The translations under genes were made by a program, and so were the position numbers. DNA of 64,000 bases from Pyricularia pennisetigena (taxonomy: Eukaryota > Ascomycota > Sordariomycetes > Magnaporthales > Pyriculariaceae): the NCBI RefSeq assembly GCF_004337985.1, contig NW_021940919.1, positions 1,771,874 to 1,835,873 of the forward strand, written 5' to 3'. This document shows, one piece after another, positions 33,016 to 43,000 of the stretch (positions are counted from its first letter, which is position 1; every line of letters begins with the position of its first letter). The notes beneath the pieces were generated by a model, which was not told where the DNA came from, did not search any database, and was given only the letters and a program-made list of their open reading frames with translations.

Positions 33016-33490
33016 CTAGCAGCCAATCTGGTTAGAGTCGACGGAGCAGTCAAAAAACTGAGGCTCGGGCTCGGGTTCAGGAGAGCGGGCGACCACCGCC
33101 GGCTTTTCGACGTCACGCTTCTTGCTGCAGCCAATCTGGTTAGAGTCGACCGAGCAATCCAAAAACTGCGGTTCAGGTTCGGGCTCAGGAGAGCGGGCAA
33201 CCACCGCCGGCTTTTCGACGTCTCGCTTCTTTCTGCAACCAATTTGGTTAGAGTCGACGGAACAGTCAAAAAACTGAGGCGCGGCCTGGACATTGCCGGC
33301 GAGCAAGACGATGGCCCCCTGCAGCGTTGGTAGCTATGTTAGCCTCGAGGTCCGCCATGATCCCAATGGACCGGAGGGTCGGGTTCGGACTTACAGTCAA
33401 GATGCGTGTGGGGGAGAGCCCAAGGCCGTGGGCCAGGGTCGAGGCGCCGAGGGCCGAGGTGAGGAGCTGAGCGAAGCTGGGAGTGCGCAT
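33016..33490 (-). CDS. Tandem-repeat secreted peptide precursor, Kex2-processed
   Basis: Two exons, 33490-33395 and 33318-33016, are joined across a GTAAGT..GCAG intron of 76 bp in phase 0, giving 132 residues. Residues 1-44 hold the signal region (hydrophobic AIVLLAGNVQA just before cleavage). Then come three copies of a 14-residue core, QF(F/L)DCSVDSNQIGC, at about 47-60, 83-96 and 119-132, with a period of 36 residues (108 bases). Copies 1 and 2 are each followed by RKKR or SKKR, a Kex2-type site. The 18-residue spacer DVEKPAVVARSPEPEPEP ends in four X-Pro dipeptides, like the X-Ala/X-Pro spacers trimmed by Ste13-type peptidases in alpha-factor precursors. The first core follows VQA-AP, again leaving an X-Pro pair. 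The last core ends at the stop. The core is unlike the WC..GQSC-type alpha pheromones of related fungi. Product: predicted secreted 14-mer with one disulfide. No receptor or tailoring gene is evident nearby. Confidence 0.85.
33031..33302. repeat. 108-bp coding tandem repeats
   Basis: Two and a half near-identical 108-base units (marked by GGTTAGAGTCGAC on the plus strand about every 108 bases) encode the repeated peptide and spacer on the minus strand. Confidence 0.85.
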
Positions 33491-33530
33491 ATTTGCTGGT
33501 GTTTGGCGTCTGTTGCGTGACGGGGTTTGA

Positions 33531-33640
33531 AGCGAGATGCTGCGCAGCGGTAGTGGTATTAAAGCCGAGTTGTCGTAAAGCTGAAGTGAGATGCCGCACA
33601 GCGGTAGAGATATCAAAAGCCGAACTGGTGAATGAGTTGA
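33531..33640. repeat. Duplicated about 54-bp unit in the peptide-gene leader
   Basis: AGCGAGATGCTGCGCAGCGG at 33531 recurs as AGTGAGATGCCGCACAGCGG at 33585, followed in both copies by TAG.G.TAT..AAAGCCGA. The pair lies just upstream of the start of the peptide-precursor gene, in its leader or promoter. Confidence 0.7.
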
Positions 33641-33660
33641 AGGTGTGCTTAAGAGGCGAG

Positions 33661-33740
33661 GTTGATGATGATGATGAAGAAGAAGATGATGATGATGATG
33701 ATGGTAATAATGAAGATGATAATGATGATGATGATAGACA
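33661..33740. repeat. (GAT)n/(ATG)n microsatellite
   Basis: An imperfect GAT/GAA trinucleotide tract between the candidate TATA box at 33774 and the duplicated leader unit. Confidence 0.85.
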
Positions 33741-33773
33741 AAACAAAAAGGCTACTTGCAGGACGGAAGCTCG

Positions 33774-33783
33774 CTATTTTATA
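33774..33783 (-). promoter_or_regulatory. Candidate TATA box of the peptide-precursor gene
   Basis: TATAAAATAG on the minus strand, about 284 bases upstream of the ATG at 33490. It implies a leader of around 250 bases that would contain the microsatellite and the duplicated unit. Confidence 0.45.
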
Positions 33784-35179
33784 CGTTCGACCTGATCATC
33801 AACAACTAGGTATTGGTAGGGAACGGCTACTATCCACTATCACGCTTGGAGCTCCAATACGATGCATGGTAAATTAGAGTTTCATGATACGTTGGGTCAA
33901 TACCTCTTTTGGCACACACTCCGCCCGATTACTGCAATCCGTATTTGGAACGACAGGTTATGCTCACGGTGGAGAATGAAGGAAAACCAAGGTCCACTAT
34001 CAAAAATGGAATGGAGCACATCTCTGTGAATGAAACATGGCATCGACAGGTGGTGGCAGACTGGATGTGCTGTAGATGTTGATCTTCTACTAGTCTAGTT
34101 CTAGAAGTAGCCTGGAGAACTCTTTACAAACATTTACCATGTCTGGTGCAAGATTTGCAAGGGAAAACTGCACTGAGAAGACTGGAGATGGCTACACGAG
34201 GGATTCCCATTTAGGTTTCAGGGTGTCATTGGGACATGATGCACAGTTCACGTTCACTCAAGATCAAAAAATCCATGGTAGGGCTTGAACAGCAAACCGC
34301 CAAAAAAAAAAAAGTGTAGCAACGCTTAAACACATCCAGTACCTTGGGTGATAATTCTGTTGATCCGGAGTTTACGCGCATAAAATGGGGGTGGGTATAC
34401 GGCTTAATTTTTTGCTTTTGAGTTCTGGGACGTGAAACAAAACTAGTCAAGCAAACGAACAAGAAAAAAAAAAGAAATTATAGAATACCAGCGTACCTGG
34501 CCATTTAGTGTCTCACCCTATCGCTTGGCATATCGTTTTTCAGCCATTTTTTTGCACGGTTTTAATGCGATCAGAAATAGGTACGCAGGGTAAGTTCAGG
34601 CCACGATCCATGCAACCGGCGGAGCAGGGCTGAGCACCCTACGATTTGCAAAATAACTGCGTCATACCCGGTACAAACCCGGTAATAGATGGACTTTTGT
34701 CAGCGGGCTTAAGCATAAAATTATAATTAAGGTGAGTGATTCCAAGGAAACCGATCGTCCCCCATCCGTCAAGGGATGTCACGTCGCGTATTTGCCCCCG
34801 GAATGACCCACAAGTGTGGGTTGACGGGTGTCTAGGTTGAGATAGCGAAACACGAAACAAACAGCATTTTCTATGCTGACCAAACCGCGTTTGTTAAGCG
34901 CGGAGGTGGCTGACAAATTCCAGGTCGGGATCAAAAAGTTGCGCCACAGAACCGAACGGACTTTGGCCGAGAGAAAAAAAAAAAAAAAAAAGAAGAAGAG
35001 TAAGCAAAAGTAAGCTACCAGCTTATCAAGCACTCCTCCAGGGCGGGGAGGGCTTGGAAGCTCTAAATAGTTCGCCTGGAACCCCACCATCATCTGACCA
35101 TGCCAAACCCTTTGTTGTGTTGATCCTGGAGAAGCCACCTAGTCATTCAACGTCAATTTCCCACGGTACCTAGACAGAA
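33784..35179. other. Intergenic, no gene recognised
   Basis: Short frames and an A run near 34974-34990; nothing recognisable. Confidence 0.5.
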
Positions 35180-35810
35180 ATGGCGACCACAACAGGCGGG
35201 ATCCCAGTCCTGGTCACTGGCCAGCATGAACGCATTGGCCAGCCCGTGTGCAAAGCATTGTTGCCAGAGATATCCGGTAGGCACGTTTTCTTTGACCAAA
35301 AAAAAAAAAGAAAAAAGAAAAAAAAAAAAAGGCTTTCTTCTTCTGCTCGTTTTGCTGCTTGCTGTCTGGCATTCTCTAACCCTCTCCATCTGGCACCGTC
35401 TCCCAGCCGTCCACTTCACCCTGGTCGCGCACATTGAGGAGGAGTTGCCTCTGCTGCTCGCGGGCGAGCGACCGAACCCCCCGAACAACTCGGTCGTCAC
35501 GCCGGGCAAATGGGAGCCCGAGTCAAATCCTCCCGTCGCGCTGTTGCTGGGAGGGGCCTACACGGACGAGATGGTGCAGAACCTGCGCGCGTCGTCGGGG
35601 TACGGTCCGGATGACGTGGTCGCGAAGGGTTCGTCGCCGACGGCCCCGAGAAGAATCCCCTGGATCAAGATCGACAGCGCCAAGTCGACCCTTGGTCCCC
35701 AAGACCCTGGGTACTCGGCCGACGTGGTCCGACGCCTCAAGCAGGCTGTGTTGAAGCTGCAGGCCGATGGCAAGCTGGACGGGCAGCATTGTGAGTTGTA
35801 TGCTGTTTGA
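35180..35810 (+). CDS. Conserved fungal protein of unknown function
   Basis: Two exons, 35180-35276 and 35407-35810, with a GTAGGC..CCCAG intron (130 bp) loaded with A runs. Phases match (G + CC), giving about 166 residues. The start MATTTGGIPVLVTGQHERIG is followed after splicing by AVHFTLVAHIEEELPLLLAGE and then by VALLLGGAYTDEMV, RRIPWIKIDSAK and GPQDPGYSADVVRRLKQ. This resembles a widespread small fungal protein with a Rossmann-like beginning and no assigned function. The typical glycine pattern for NAD binding is not clear. No signal peptide. A GTGAGT near 35788 could be a last intron, so the final residues are uncertain. Confidence 0.65.
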
Positions 35811-36370
35811 TGGAAACTGTGTCAAGGTACAGGGACGAGGCTTTGTTATCATCTGGGTAGTAGTGGCAGTAAAACAATGTTTCGAGTCAATTTGACTGAT
35901 TGCAATGCTCTATTCTCCGCCGCGGCGGATGCGATTGCGGGGTATTTTCCGGTTGTCTGGGCCAATGTCAATCCCGAACCACCAAACAAAAAGTCGTCAA
36001 GGTCGTACGTACCAACCAACAAAGTCTGGTTAAAGATGAGCTGATTAATTTCCGGACTGCAGCTCATTGAGGGGAATTTTCATGTATCCCGCCCCCTGCA
36101 TTGTGTCTGCCGTCCAAGCATGTTGCAAGCCACAAAGAAAAGCTTCGTATCGTCCATCTTGGCATGCAAACAAGGTTGCATCAGTTTAGCATACACGGCA
36201 CAAAGAGATTGCAAAGACAAAAAAATCGGCAGTATATTCCCGCATTCGATTCTTTACTGCCCAGCTACATAAGCAGCCCGATCGGCAGGCTTGGGTAAAG
36301 TGAAAGTCATGGGCATTGCAAACAGGTTTCTCCATCACCTCAACCGTTCGGGACAGCCGATATCTTTTTG
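35811..36370. other. Intergenic, no gene recognised
   Basis: Spacer between two plus-strand genes; no feature identified. Confidence 0.5.
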
Positions 36371-36405
36371 GCAGCAGCAACAGCAGCAGCAGCAGCAGCA
36401 GCAAC
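36371..36405. repeat. (CAG)n tract before a start codon
   Basis: GCAGCAGCAACAGCAG and so on, eleven or so trinucleotides, ending a few bases before the ATG at 36412. It lies in the leader and could be read as an N-terminal extension only from an upstream in-frame ATG (36316). Confidence 0.85.
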
Positions 36406-36411
36406 ATCAAA

Positions 36412-37043
36412 ATGGCGGCCCTCATCCTGTTCGCGGCCGCTGCAGCAACGGTCACTGGCTGCGAGCTCCCTCCCGGAACGCTACCCACAACCATCACGGA
36501 GGGTTTCGCCATCCAGGTTCAGAATCCCGAGTTCCCCGTCATCCACAACCGGCTCATGAACCTGTGGGAGGCCGGTGGTGGTGACAAGCACCTTTACCTC
36601 GCGCCCGCCGGCAACTCGAGCGACTCCCTGACTCTCGTTGACGGAGTTGTCACTCTTGCCACTGTGGTTCCGACCATTCGCGCTGTGATTAATGGAGAGG
36701 CACGCTTTCAGTTTCTTTGGTTTTTTTTTGTTTTTTTTTTCTTCTTTCTCGCAAGTCAATCAATGACGCTGCAACAAACCATTTTATTCTTGATTAACAA
36801 GGTCTTTTGAAAAACAGTACACCCCTGAAGACAATACCACCAAGATGTTCATGACGGAGCGTGGTGATCCCCGAGCTGTTTACGACGTGGCGTACGGCTG
36901 CAATCCGGATACGGACGAGGTTCAGACCGAGCTTGTCTTGCGTGCTCGTGGTAGCGAGCCGGGCGGACACATTTGCGTGCGCTCTGCGTCTGGGGAACGA
37001 CACGAGTTCCGATACTCGCCACCTGAGAATCCAGGTGAGTTTT

Positions 37044-37089
<46 letters not shown>

Positions 37090-37139
37090 AGTGGTTGCGA
37101 TTTTATCCCGTTCTATATGAAATTCTGACAGGATTATGA
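36412..37139 (+). CDS. Conserved secreted protein of unknown function
   Basis: Three exons fit: 36412-36699, 36818-37034 and 37132-37139, together 513 bases, 170 residues and a stop. Residues 1-16 form a signal peptide (MAALILFAAAAATVTG). Conserved-looking blocks are TITEGFAIQVQNPEFPVIHNR, WEAGGGDKHLYLAP, VINGE|YTPEDNTTKMFMTERGDPRAVYDV and HICVRSASGERHEFRYSPP. The set resembles a fungal secreted protein family without assigned function. Intron 1 appears to start with GC rather than GT (GGAGAG/GCACGC..AACAG), because that splice alone joins the two conserved halves cleanly. Intron 2 (GTGAGT..GACAG) contains 20 GT dinucleotides. The last exon codes only Gly-Leu. Confidence 0.7.
37049..37088. 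repeat. (GT)20 microsatellite in an intron
   Basis: Twenty GT dinucleotides shortly after the GTGAGT donor of intron 2 of the secreted-protein gene. Confidence 0.95.
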
Positions 37140-37294
37140 ATCCAGCGGACAATCCATCGAGGCCATGCATGCCTGTCAAGTTGGTGGTAGTTCACCCTTG
37201 ATACATGAATGATGAAAGAGGTGGACTGGAAATGGATCAAAGAGGTAGGTTACCTGGAGTTGTGTTCTGAGTGGCGCAACTCTAGTGTGGGTAA

Positions 37295-38962
37295 TTATAC
37301 AGTAGACCATGATAGCGTCTTTGTAGTTCCCGTCAATTGATCCTCCTTCACCATGACTGGCCTCCCAAACCCCTCTGATTCAAGCTTCTTCTTCAACACA
37401 TGCTTCATAATCTTTCCCGACCCTGTCCGTGGCAGGCTTTCAGTAAACCTGAAATGCTTCGGGATCTTATATCTCCCTATTAGTCCTTTGCAAAATGATA
37501 CGAGATGTTCATGCGGCGGACGAGACGACTCTTGGACGCCTTGCTCCAACACAATCCATGCGTATCCGACCTCTCCCCATGTCGAGTCGGGAACGCCGAC
37601 GACGGCAGCCTGGGCCACCAGCGGGTGCTGCATCAAGGCCGCTTCCACCTCGGCGGGCGCGACGCTCTCGCCCCCGGTGATGAAGATGTCCTTGCGGCGG
37701 CCGATGATGTAGACGAAGCCGTCCTCGTCCCGGCGAGCAATATCCCCCGTGCGATACCAGCGCCCCGCGACTCCTCGGTCCGGCCCACGCTCCAGGACCT
37801 CGAGACCTCCATCCGGACCCGCGTGGCCCCAGTACCCAGGCGTGACGCTCATGCCGGACGCGACAATCTCCCCGGGCTCGCCGGGCAGGACAGGCACTCC
37901 GGTGTCCGGGTGGACGATCTCGACGTGCGTCATGGGGCCCGCGAGCCCAACGGACCCGGCCTTTCGCCTGATGACCTGCTCGTCCAGCGGCGGCATGCCG
38001 AGGAAATGCCCAGCCTCGGTGGTGCCGTACCCGTCGACCATGTTGACGCCGCGGTCGAGCCACCAGCGGACGCGGGCGGGCGGGTTGGGGGCGCCGCCGG
38101 TGAAGACGGCCGCGAGGGCCGCCCAGCGCCCCGGCGCAAAGTTGGCGGCCCTGCGCAGCGAGTCGGCCATCTGTGGCACGCAAAAGTAGTGCGTCACCGC
38201 CGTCGCGGTCGACGCGAGCCGCTCGTTGGTCGACGCCGCGTCGAAGCGCCGCGACATGACCACCGTCCCGCCCCGGAGGAGCATGCTCCACACGCACACG
38301 GCCAGCCCGACCAGGTGGAACAGCGGCACGTCGCACAGCAGCACCGACCCGGCTTCCACCCGGCCCAGCACGCTGTAGTTGACGGCCGTCGCGAGCATGT
38401 TGCGCCGCGTGATCTTGACGCCCTTGGGCCTCCCCGACGTGCCCGACGTGTAGACGATGGCCGCCGTCCTGTCGGGGAACCCTGCCCCGTCGTCGTCTGC
38501 TTCCTGCTGCGGTGCTGCGGACGCGGCGGGGAGGGTCGACTGGTCGACGCTCGCGATGAAATCTTGCAGGTCCATCCGGCGACACGCTGCTGGAAGATGG
38601 CGCTCAAAGTCCTGCCAGGCCAGGCCTAGCGTGTCATCCCAGAACAGCAGCTTTGGCGAGCAGTCCGCGGCCAGGGAACAAATCTCAGACGCCGACAGTC
38701 TCCAGTTCAGGGGAACTATGATTGCGCCCTGCCGCATCAGTGCCTGCTGCAGGATGACGACGAAGACGCTGTTGGCCGCCACCACAGCGACGCGGTCGCC
38801 TTGCTGCACGCCTTGAGCAGTGAGGGCCGAGCAGGCCTTGTTGATGTCATGGTGAAGTTGGCGGTAGGACCAACAGCGGCCCGTCGCTATGTCAACTGCG
38901 GCTGGGTTTTCGGGACTGGCCCTGGCGTGGTAGGCCACTAGGTCTGTCGACATGGGGTCCAT
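37295..38962 (-). CDS. AMP-dependent acyl-CoA synthetase/ligase next to PKS
   Basis: An intronless 555-residue ANL-superfamily enzyme that adenylates a carboxylic acid and transfers it to CoA or another thiol. The core motifs are intact: VYTSGTSGRPKGVKIT (ATP-binding loop), GYGTTEAG, WYRTGDIARRDEDGFVYIIGR and the C-terminal catalytic lysine region PRTGSGKIMKHVLKK. No peroxisomal PTS1 is present at the C-terminus (ends LSWSTV). The ATG at 38962 (MDPMSTD) is used because the upstream codon of the longer frame is not ATG. It is transcribed divergently from the PKS, about 1.07 kb away, an arrangement common in polyketide clusters where such ligases load a starter acid or process the released acid. 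The substrate is unknown; the link to the PKS is an inference from position. Confidence 0.88.
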   Translation of the reverse strand: MDPMSTDLVAYHARASPENPAAVDIATGRCWSYRQLHHDINKACSALTAQGVQQGDRVAVVAANSVFVVILQQALMRQGAIIVPLNWRLSASEICSLAADCSPKLLFWDDTLGLAWQDFERHLPAACRRMDLQDFIASVDQSTLPAASAAPQQEADDDGAGFPDRTAAIVYTSGTSGRPKGVKITRRNMLATAVNYSVLGRVEAGSVLLCDVPLFHLVGLAVCVWSMLLRGGTVVMSRRFDAASTNERLASTATAVTHYFCVPQMADSLRRAANFAPGRWAALAAVFTGGAPNPPARVRWWLDRGVNMVDGYGTTEAGHFLGMPPLDEQVIRRKAGSVGLAGPMTHVEIVHPDTGVPVLPGEPGEIVASGMSVTPGYWGHAGPDGGLEVLERGPDRGVAGRWYRTGDIARRDEDGFVYIIGRRKDIFITGGESVAPAEVEAALMQHPLVAQAAVVGVPDSTWGEVGYAWIVLEQGVQESSRPPHEHLVSFCKGLIGRYKIPKHFRFTESLPRTGSGKIMKHVLKKKLESEGFGRPVMVKEDQLTGTTKTLSWSTV

Positions 38963-40033
38963 GATTATTCGTACGGCAAACAAACAGATCGTTGGAGTTT
39001 CCCTACTAAAGTACTAACATTCTCTCTCAGTGAGAGTCAACCCGGTGCTGCTGCGCAACCCTCACTGATGCTTAGTGGCTCAGTCTTATGCAACTCCAAG
39101 TCTCCTATTTGGCCATGCATCCTTGAATCCTTGACGAAAAAAAAAGCGGCGCAGTCATCTCTCCTGTTGAGCTATTGTCTTAGCCTAGGCCAAGTCCGAG
39201 GTCACAAGGTGAAAGTGCAAGAGAATACGTTCGATTGGTGCTCGGATATTTTTCAACGACAGCTGGTTGGGGATGAGGCCGGAAATAAACCTGCGCTTGC
39301 AAAAGCTGCTCCACCGATATGCGTCAATCATGTGCATTTTGGGGGCCGTCTTTGGTAACGCCAAGGAGCACAGCTTTCCCCTATGGGGTTTGGCGGGGAT
39401 AGGCGTTGCGGTTTTGACCTTATTTCTCGTTCGCGATGGGCCTAGCCGTAGCCAAATGCTGTATCCAGTAAGGCTGAGGTTGCCCGAGACGAGCTTCGAT
39501 CCCAGGAAAGACCTGATTCCGTCCGCCACATTTTGTTTTGACAATATATAGTCATGAAATATCACCTCTGCTCTCTCCTAGTAGATAAACTGATTCATTT
39601 ATTTTCAACTGCAAAATGCCTCGACTGCTGGGGGTCTTGGCCCCGAGGATTGGAGGCAGGGCAGCTTAAAGGGGAGTGTCACGCTCTGATTTGGATGTCG
39701 CCAAGATTCGATTGGTGCTTACTCGGGCAAATGCGACTGTTGTTGGTTGCCTCCATGTAAGAAATTTGTTGGTTTTATTGCCCAGAAATCTGACCATATT
39801 CTTAGTGACTGCTGCAGGTGTCAGGCGCAGTCTTCCTTTTGGTGTGGAGGCCAGAACGTTGTAACTTGTATCAGTAGGCAATAATCTTTGGTGTTACCGT
39901 GTTGGCAGAATATCGAGTTTGGTTAACATTGATTTAGTTTCAGAGATTTATCGGTGCCTCTCGGTCTTCTTTTGGAGTATTGTTCGAGCAACCACAAAGT
40001 CCATTGATGGGTTTTGGCAGGCCTTATAACAAA
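38963..40033. promoter_or_regulatory. Divergent promoter region of ligase and PKS
   Basis: A 1.07 kb spacer between two divergent genes likely to be co-regulated. No binding site for a cluster-specific factor could be identified with confidence. Confidence 0.45.
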
Positions 40034-43000
40034 ATGGAGCACACAGAATATTACGACGGCAGCGAAGCAACAAGTTCTGCTTCTGGCGTGCAAACCCCAG
40101 AATCCGCAGCAAGCATGGCTTCCGTACCTCATCCCTCGTCTTTTCCCGCCATCGCTATAGTCGGCATGGGAATGCGTCTGCCGGGCGGGATCCACGATGC
40201 AGCGTCATACTGGGACCTCCTGGTCAACGGACGCACGACGCGCACGCCCATCCCCAAGAGCAGGTTCGACATGGACGCCTGGCACAACGTCACGAGTCGG
40301 CACGGGCACTTTTTGGCCGACGAGACGCTCCGCCGCCTCGACGCCGGGTTCTTTTCCTCGCTGAGCAGACAGGAGGCCGAGATGATGGACCCGCGGCAGA
40401 GGCTGCTGCTCGAGGTGGTGCACGAGGCGTTTGAGACGGCGGGCGAGACCCGGTGGACGGGCGCCGACGTGGGAGTATACGTCGGGCAGATGGGCAACGA
40501 GTGGGACGGCATGGCCATGCTGGATAGGCAGGGTGCCAAGTCTGCCAGGCCAGAAGTGTCGGGCGACTACATCGCTGCCAATAGGGTATCCTACCAGTTT
40601 GACCTCAGGGGACCAAGGTCAGTCANNNNNNNNNNNNNNNNNNNNNNNNNNNNNNNNNNNNNNNNNNNNNNNNNNNNNNNNNNNNNNNNNNNNNNNNNNN
40701 NNNNNNNNNNNNNNNNNNNNNNNNNNNNNNNNNNNNNNNNNNNNNNNNNNNNNNNNNNNNNNNNNNNNNNNNNNNNNNNNNNNNNNNNNNNNNNNNNNNN
40801 NNNNNNNNTGAGGTCATTGCGGACTTGCGGACTTGCCAACCAGCTCCTGCTGTCTACCTTGGTAACCTGGTAGCTAACAGCTTGAAACAGCATGGTCGTG
40901 CGCACAGCCTGCTCCTCATCCCTTGTCGCACTGCACCTAGCATGCCAAGACATAAACAGCGGAAACTGCAGGGCCGCTATCGTCGCCGGCGTGAACCTGG
41001 CCATTTCGCCTTCCGAATGGTCCGTCATGACGGAGCACGGTGTCCTCTCGCCCTCGGGTGAGTGCCGGAGCTTTGATGCCGCGGGGGACGGCTTCCTGCG
41101 CGGGGAGGCCGTCTCGGCCATCTACATAAAACCCCTGGCTGAGGCGGTGCGAGACGGCGACCCAATCAGGGCCGTCATACGCGCCACTTGCGCATCAAAT
41201 GATGGTAGAGGTGCCGCGGGAGGGGGAATCACAGTACCTGACTCGGCAAGCCAGGAACGTACCATGAGGAAGGCCTATGCGATGGCTGGTATCCATGACT
41301 TGGAGAGCACCGCCATGGTGGAGTGTCATGCTACCGGCACAAAGGTAGTTTCAAGCTGCTCCGTTTTGCGTCTGTGTCGATTTGCTAACTGACCTGCCCT
41401 CACTAAAGGTCGGTGATCCACTCGAGGCCGCCGCCGTGGCACAGGTCTGGGGAGACAAAGGAATCATCATTGGCTCTGTAAGCTTGTCACAACATGCCCT
41501 CTCTAAGTAATGCATCACTGACCATAAGCGTCAATCAGGTCAAACCAAACATTGGCCATGGTGAAGGTGCATCGGGAATCTCGAGCATCATAAAGATGGT
41601 TCTGGCGCTCGAGGCCAGAAAGATACCCCCAAACATCAACTTCAAAACGCCCAATCCCCTGAGTATGTTCACCCTGACAAAAGAAAACCACTACAAGAAA
41701 GCCGGTATTGATGAGAGAAGCTGACACGCCTCGATAGTCCCTTGGAAAGCCGCAAAGCTCATGGTGCCAACTCGAGCGCTTGAATGGCCTGCAGATCGCA
41801 AGGAGCGCGTTTCGGTCAACAGCTTTGGAATAGCAGGCACAAACGCCCACGTCATCCTCGAATCCGCCGCATGTGCCGGTGTAGGAGACTATTGCAACCG
41901 CAGCCCAGGCGACTCTGACAGCGCCACACCGCATCTACTCGTCTTCTCGGCCAAACATCCAACCGCTTTGAGGGACGCGGTGGACGCAACTGAGAGGTAC
42001 ATCAATGCAAGCCGCGCACCCTTGACGGATGTTGCTCACACGCTCTGCCTTGGGAGGGTCTCTCACAGCCACCGCGCGTTCTCTGTCCTTGGAGAACAAA
42101 CAAGAAGTTCCGCGGGCCTGGAGGTGACGTACCAAGCCCAAGATGCAGCTCGCGTCTCATCGACCGTCGGCGTGGAACCTCAACGTGTGGTATGGATTTT
42201 CACGGGCCAGGGTGCCCAGTGGGCGCAGATGGGAGCCGAGCTCGTGGACAAGGAACCCGTGGTCCGTCGGCGCATCGACCACCTCGAAGGAGTGCTCAGG
42301 AGCTTGTCCAAGCCCCCGAGCTGGAGTCTCCGAGGTAAGAGAAGCTGCCACAGTTCGTTCACCCCTTGTACCTTGAACATCGCTGACAGAATCCAAAACC
42401 AAAAAGAGGAGATCTCCAAGCCCCAATCTGAAAGCCGCCTCTCCGAAGCCCAATACTCTCAACCCGTCCTCGCCGCTCTCCAAATCGCCATCGTGGACCT
42501 GCTCCGGTCGTGGGGCGTCCGACCCTCGGCCGTGGTCGGGCACAGCTCGGGCGAGACGCCAGCCGCTTACGCCGCGGGGGCCCTGACGGCCGAAGACGCC
42601 TTCCTCCTGGCGTACCACCGCGGGGGGTTCAAGCCTCTGCTGCGGGCGGCGCACAGCGGCGGCATGGCGGCCGTGGGGCTGGGCAAGACGGACATGGATC
42701 GTGGCGCGTTCCTCAGGCCCGGCGTCACGGTCGCCTGCGAGAACTCGCCGAGCAGCGTGACGCTCTCGGGCGAGGCGGACGTTCTGCGCGTCGTCATGGC
42801 CGACGTCGAAGCGAGGGGCCCGCCTGGCGTGCTGTGCAGGAGGCTCGACGTCGAGTCGGCCTACCACTACGCCGCCCACATGTGGACCGTCATGCCCGAG
42901 TTTGCTGCCAACGTCGGCGGTGCGGATGGGATTCGCTCGGCCTACCGGCCGCTCAAGGTGCCCTTCTACTCGTCGGTGACTGCCGGCCGCATCGACCAGG

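Noticed and set aside
33016..33490. Calling the repeat peptide gene an alpha-pheromone precursor
   Set aside because: Architecture is similar, but the core lacks the W-C-x-x-x-G-Q-x-C pattern of Sordariomycete pheromones and has eight residues between cysteines.
33016..33490. Calling it a ustiloxin-type (dikaritin) RiPP cluster
   Set aside because: No UstY/DUF3328, tyrosinase or methyltransferase gene is visible in the window, and the core has no Tyr.
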